From the NCBI GenBank assembly GCA_029071285.1, contig JAIEAS010000340.1:1-7789 (forward strand): 7,789 bases of DNA, in the 5' to 3' direction. The notes under the pieces are model-generated. The model was not told the origin of the DNA, did no database searches, and worked only from the letters and a program-made list of their open reading frames with translations. Position numbers and translations under genes: made by a program. This DNA is from Clostridia bacterium (GTDB lineage: Bacteria > Bacillota > Clostridia > Christensenellales > Borkfalkiaceae). Within the stretch, counting starts at the first letter, position 1; the number at the start of each line of letters is the position of its first letter. This document shows positions 6,870-7,789 of this stretch, in pieces.

Positions 6870-6888
6870 AAAAAATTTAAAATTTTTT
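6870..6888 (-). repeat. A/T-only palindrome between murI and the mraZ promoter
   Basis: AAAAAATTT and AAATTTTTT form a perfect 9-base inverted repeat around a single T. As RNA it would be a weak hairpin with no G-C pairs, with an effective stem of about 7 pairs. It lies about 20 bases after the murI stop. It could be a weak terminator for murI, an UP element for the dcw promoter, or just A/T tracts; I cannot tell which. Confidence 0.4.
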
Positions 6889-6905
6889 TAACTTTTTTGG
6901 GATTT

Positions 6906-7661
6906 TTAGGGACTAAGTACCTCTTCCTGCCTCAGAACGCAGTTAAAAACCTTGCGGTTTTTGTAGCTGTCACCCCCTGAAAAAGCTATTTTCTGCGCCC
7001 GTTTACCTTCGTGGTCAAAAATCCCTAAAATTTCTTTAAGGTGGTCAGCCGTCCCTGAAATTCCGTCAAATACGGGGCAATTATAGAATTTTTGAATGAT
7101 TTTTTTAGCTAAAACGTAATGCGTACACCCCAAAACAACGGTATCCGCATTAAATTTCGGAAGCAATGCCTCTATACCGCTCTCCGAAAGATTAAAAATA
7201 TTCTGTTCAATCTGATAGGCTAATTTATCGCAGGCAATAATCCGCGTATTGCGTCCGCCGTACCTTTGCAACAGTTTTTTAAACGATTCGCTTTTAACCG
7301 TAGCAGGCGTTGCCAGAACAAGACACCTGCCGCCGCTTTCCGCCGCAGGCTTTACAGCAGGCTGTATTCCCAATATAGGGAAATCATATTTGTTGCGTAG
7401 AAAATCGATACACTGCGCCGTTACCGTATTGCAAGCAACAACTGCCGCGGACGGATTGCTTTTTGCAATTTCTTCAAACACTTCGTCAACGCGTTCAACA
7501 AGCTCCTCACGCGAAAGGTCGCCGTAAGGCACGCGGAAGTTATCTGCAAAGTACGTAAAATCAACGCGCGGTAATTTGCGCACACATTCAAATAAAAGAC
7601 TTATGCCCCCGATACCGCTGTCAAATACACAAACAGAAGGATTCTGAACGTTACTTACCAT
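6906..7661 (-). CDS. murI: Glutamate racemase (MurI)
   Basis: MurI interconverts L- and D-glutamate without a cofactor, using two cysteines as acid and base, and so supplies the D-glutamate that MurD uses. The 251-residue product is slightly short for the family (about 255-285). Motifs: VFDSGIGG (12-19), YFADNFRVPYG (37-47), the first catalytic cysteine in ACNTVTA (76-82, C77), LATPATVKSESF (116-127), the second in VLGCTHYVL (176-184, C179) with H181, and the C-terminal GTADHL (203-208). Both active-site halves are complete, so the enzyme should be functional. ATG 7661 is the only reasonable start: an in-frame TAA lies two codons upstream, and the leader is very A/T-rich without a Shine-Dalgarno sequence. 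The gene is co-directional with the dcw operon but separated from it by about 100 bases that contain the mraZ promoter, so it may be read separately as well as through it. Aspartate racemase is less likely given the motif set and context. Confidence 0.95.
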   Translation of the reverse strand: MVSNVQNPSVCVFDSGIGGISLLFECVRKLPRVDFTYFADNFRVPYGDLSREELVERVDEVFEEIAKSNPSAAVVACNTVTAQCIDFLRNKYDFPILGIQPAVKPAAESGGRCLVLATPATVKSESFKKLLQRYGGRNTRIIACDKLAYQIEQNIFNLSESGIEALLPKFNADTVVLGCTHYVLAKKIIQKFYNCPVFDGISGTADHLKEILGIFDHEGKRAQKIAFSGGDSYKNRKVFNCVLRQEEVLSP

Positions 7662-7710
7662 ACTGTATTATTAATATTATTTAAATTACAAATATATTAA
7701 AATTCTTACA

Positions 7711-7730
7711 AAAAACAGCTAAAAACAGTT
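7711..7730 (+). repeat. Tandem 10-base repeat upstream of murI
   Basis: On the plus strand two units, AAAAACAGCT and AAAAACAGTT, stand head to tail with one mismatch. The spacing is about one helical turn, so this could be a pair of protein-binding half-sites near the murI promoter, but two copies in A-rich DNA may be chance. Confidence 0.4.
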
Positions 7731-7747
7731 TACAACCACTATTTTTT

Positions 7748-7779
7748 ATGATAAAATTACACAGTAATTTAAGTATCAT
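7748..7779. repeat. Inverted repeat upstream of murI
   Basis: The inner arms AAATTAC (7754-7760) and GTAATTT (7764-7770) are perfectly complementary around ACA. The outer arms ATGATA (7748-7753) and TATCAT (7774-7779) also pair, leaving AAG as a bulge on one side, for 13 base pairs in total. No T-run follows the hairpin on either strand, which argues against an intrinsic terminator. An operator for murI or for an unseen neighbour is possible. Confidence 0.5.
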
Positions 7780-7789
7780 GTTTCCAAGG

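Larger units (their letters stand above)
7662..7789. other. Non-coding A/T-rich region upstream of murI
   Basis: No credible coding frame crosses these 128 bases to the window edge. The stretch is very A/T-rich and should contain the murI promoter. The best pair I see on the minus strand is TTGTAA, 17 bases, TAATTT (-35 starting at about 7712), which is only a partial match and not convincing. The region also holds an inverted repeat and a short tandem repeat, listed separately. Confidence 0.5.

Noticed and set aside
6870..6912. Strong intrinsic terminator between murI and mraZ
   Set aside because: The only inverted repeats are the A/T-only palindrome and a distant 5-base CCCTA/TAGGG pair. 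Neither forms a GC-rich stem followed by a U-tract, so a strong terminator is not supported.
1..7789. Mobile elements, CRISPR arrays, tRNA or rRNA genes, or a novel system hidden in the window
   Set aside because: Nearly all bases are covered by conserved dcw-cluster genes with intact motifs. No transposase, long repeats, repeat-spacer pattern or tRNA-like cloverleaf was seen by eye, and the two non-coding gaps are about 100-130 bases each.

Overview
The window holds a bacterial division and cell wall (dcw) gene cluster. Every gene lies on the minus strand, so transcription runs from the high-coordinate end to the low-coordinate end. In that direction the order is murI, mraZ, rsmH (mraW), an ftsL-like gene, one class B penicillin-binding protein gene, murE, mraY and the 5' part of murD, which runs off the window at base 1. 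The order mraZ-rsmH-ftsL-pbp-murE-mraY-murD, with no murF between murE and mraY, is the Firmicutes type. MurE carries the DNPR signature and the other residues expected for meso-diaminopimelate addition. With moderate-to-low GC, consensus SigA-type promoter elements and AGGAG ribosome binding sites, this points to a Firmicute, most likely of the class Clostridia. The lineage is inferred from gene order and sequence style, not from a search.

Region by region on the minus strand: 7789-7662 is an AT-rich non-coding stretch with a two-arm inverted repeat and a short tandem repeat. murI (glutamate racemase) occupies 7661-6906. The gap 6905-6803 contains an A/T-only palindrome and then a near-perfect extended -10 promoter (TTGACA, 17 bp, TAATAT), which should start the dcw transcript near 6823. 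From mraZ (ATG at 6802) to murD the genes are tightly packed: a 1-base overlap, then gaps of 24 bases, about 13 to 67 (the PBP start is uncertain), 10, 4 and 7 bases. No internal terminator was seen.

The genes form one pathway. MurI makes D-glutamate, MurD adds it to UDP-MurNAc-L-Ala, MurE adds the third residue, MraY transfers the UDP-MurNAc-pentapeptide to undecaprenyl phosphate (lipid I), and the class B PBP crosslinks septal peptidoglycan with FtsL as a divisome scaffold. RsmH methylates 16S rRNA, and MraZ is the DNA-binding regulator of the cluster.

This is a conserved housekeeping locus, and I do not see an undescribed system in it. The points most worth checking are the start of the PBP gene (no ATG, GTG, TTG or CTG follows its good ribosome binding site, but an AUU does), an FtsL-like protein with a cytoplasmic tail of about 160 residues, and a His-to-Gly change in the usually conserved GKGHE motif of MurE.
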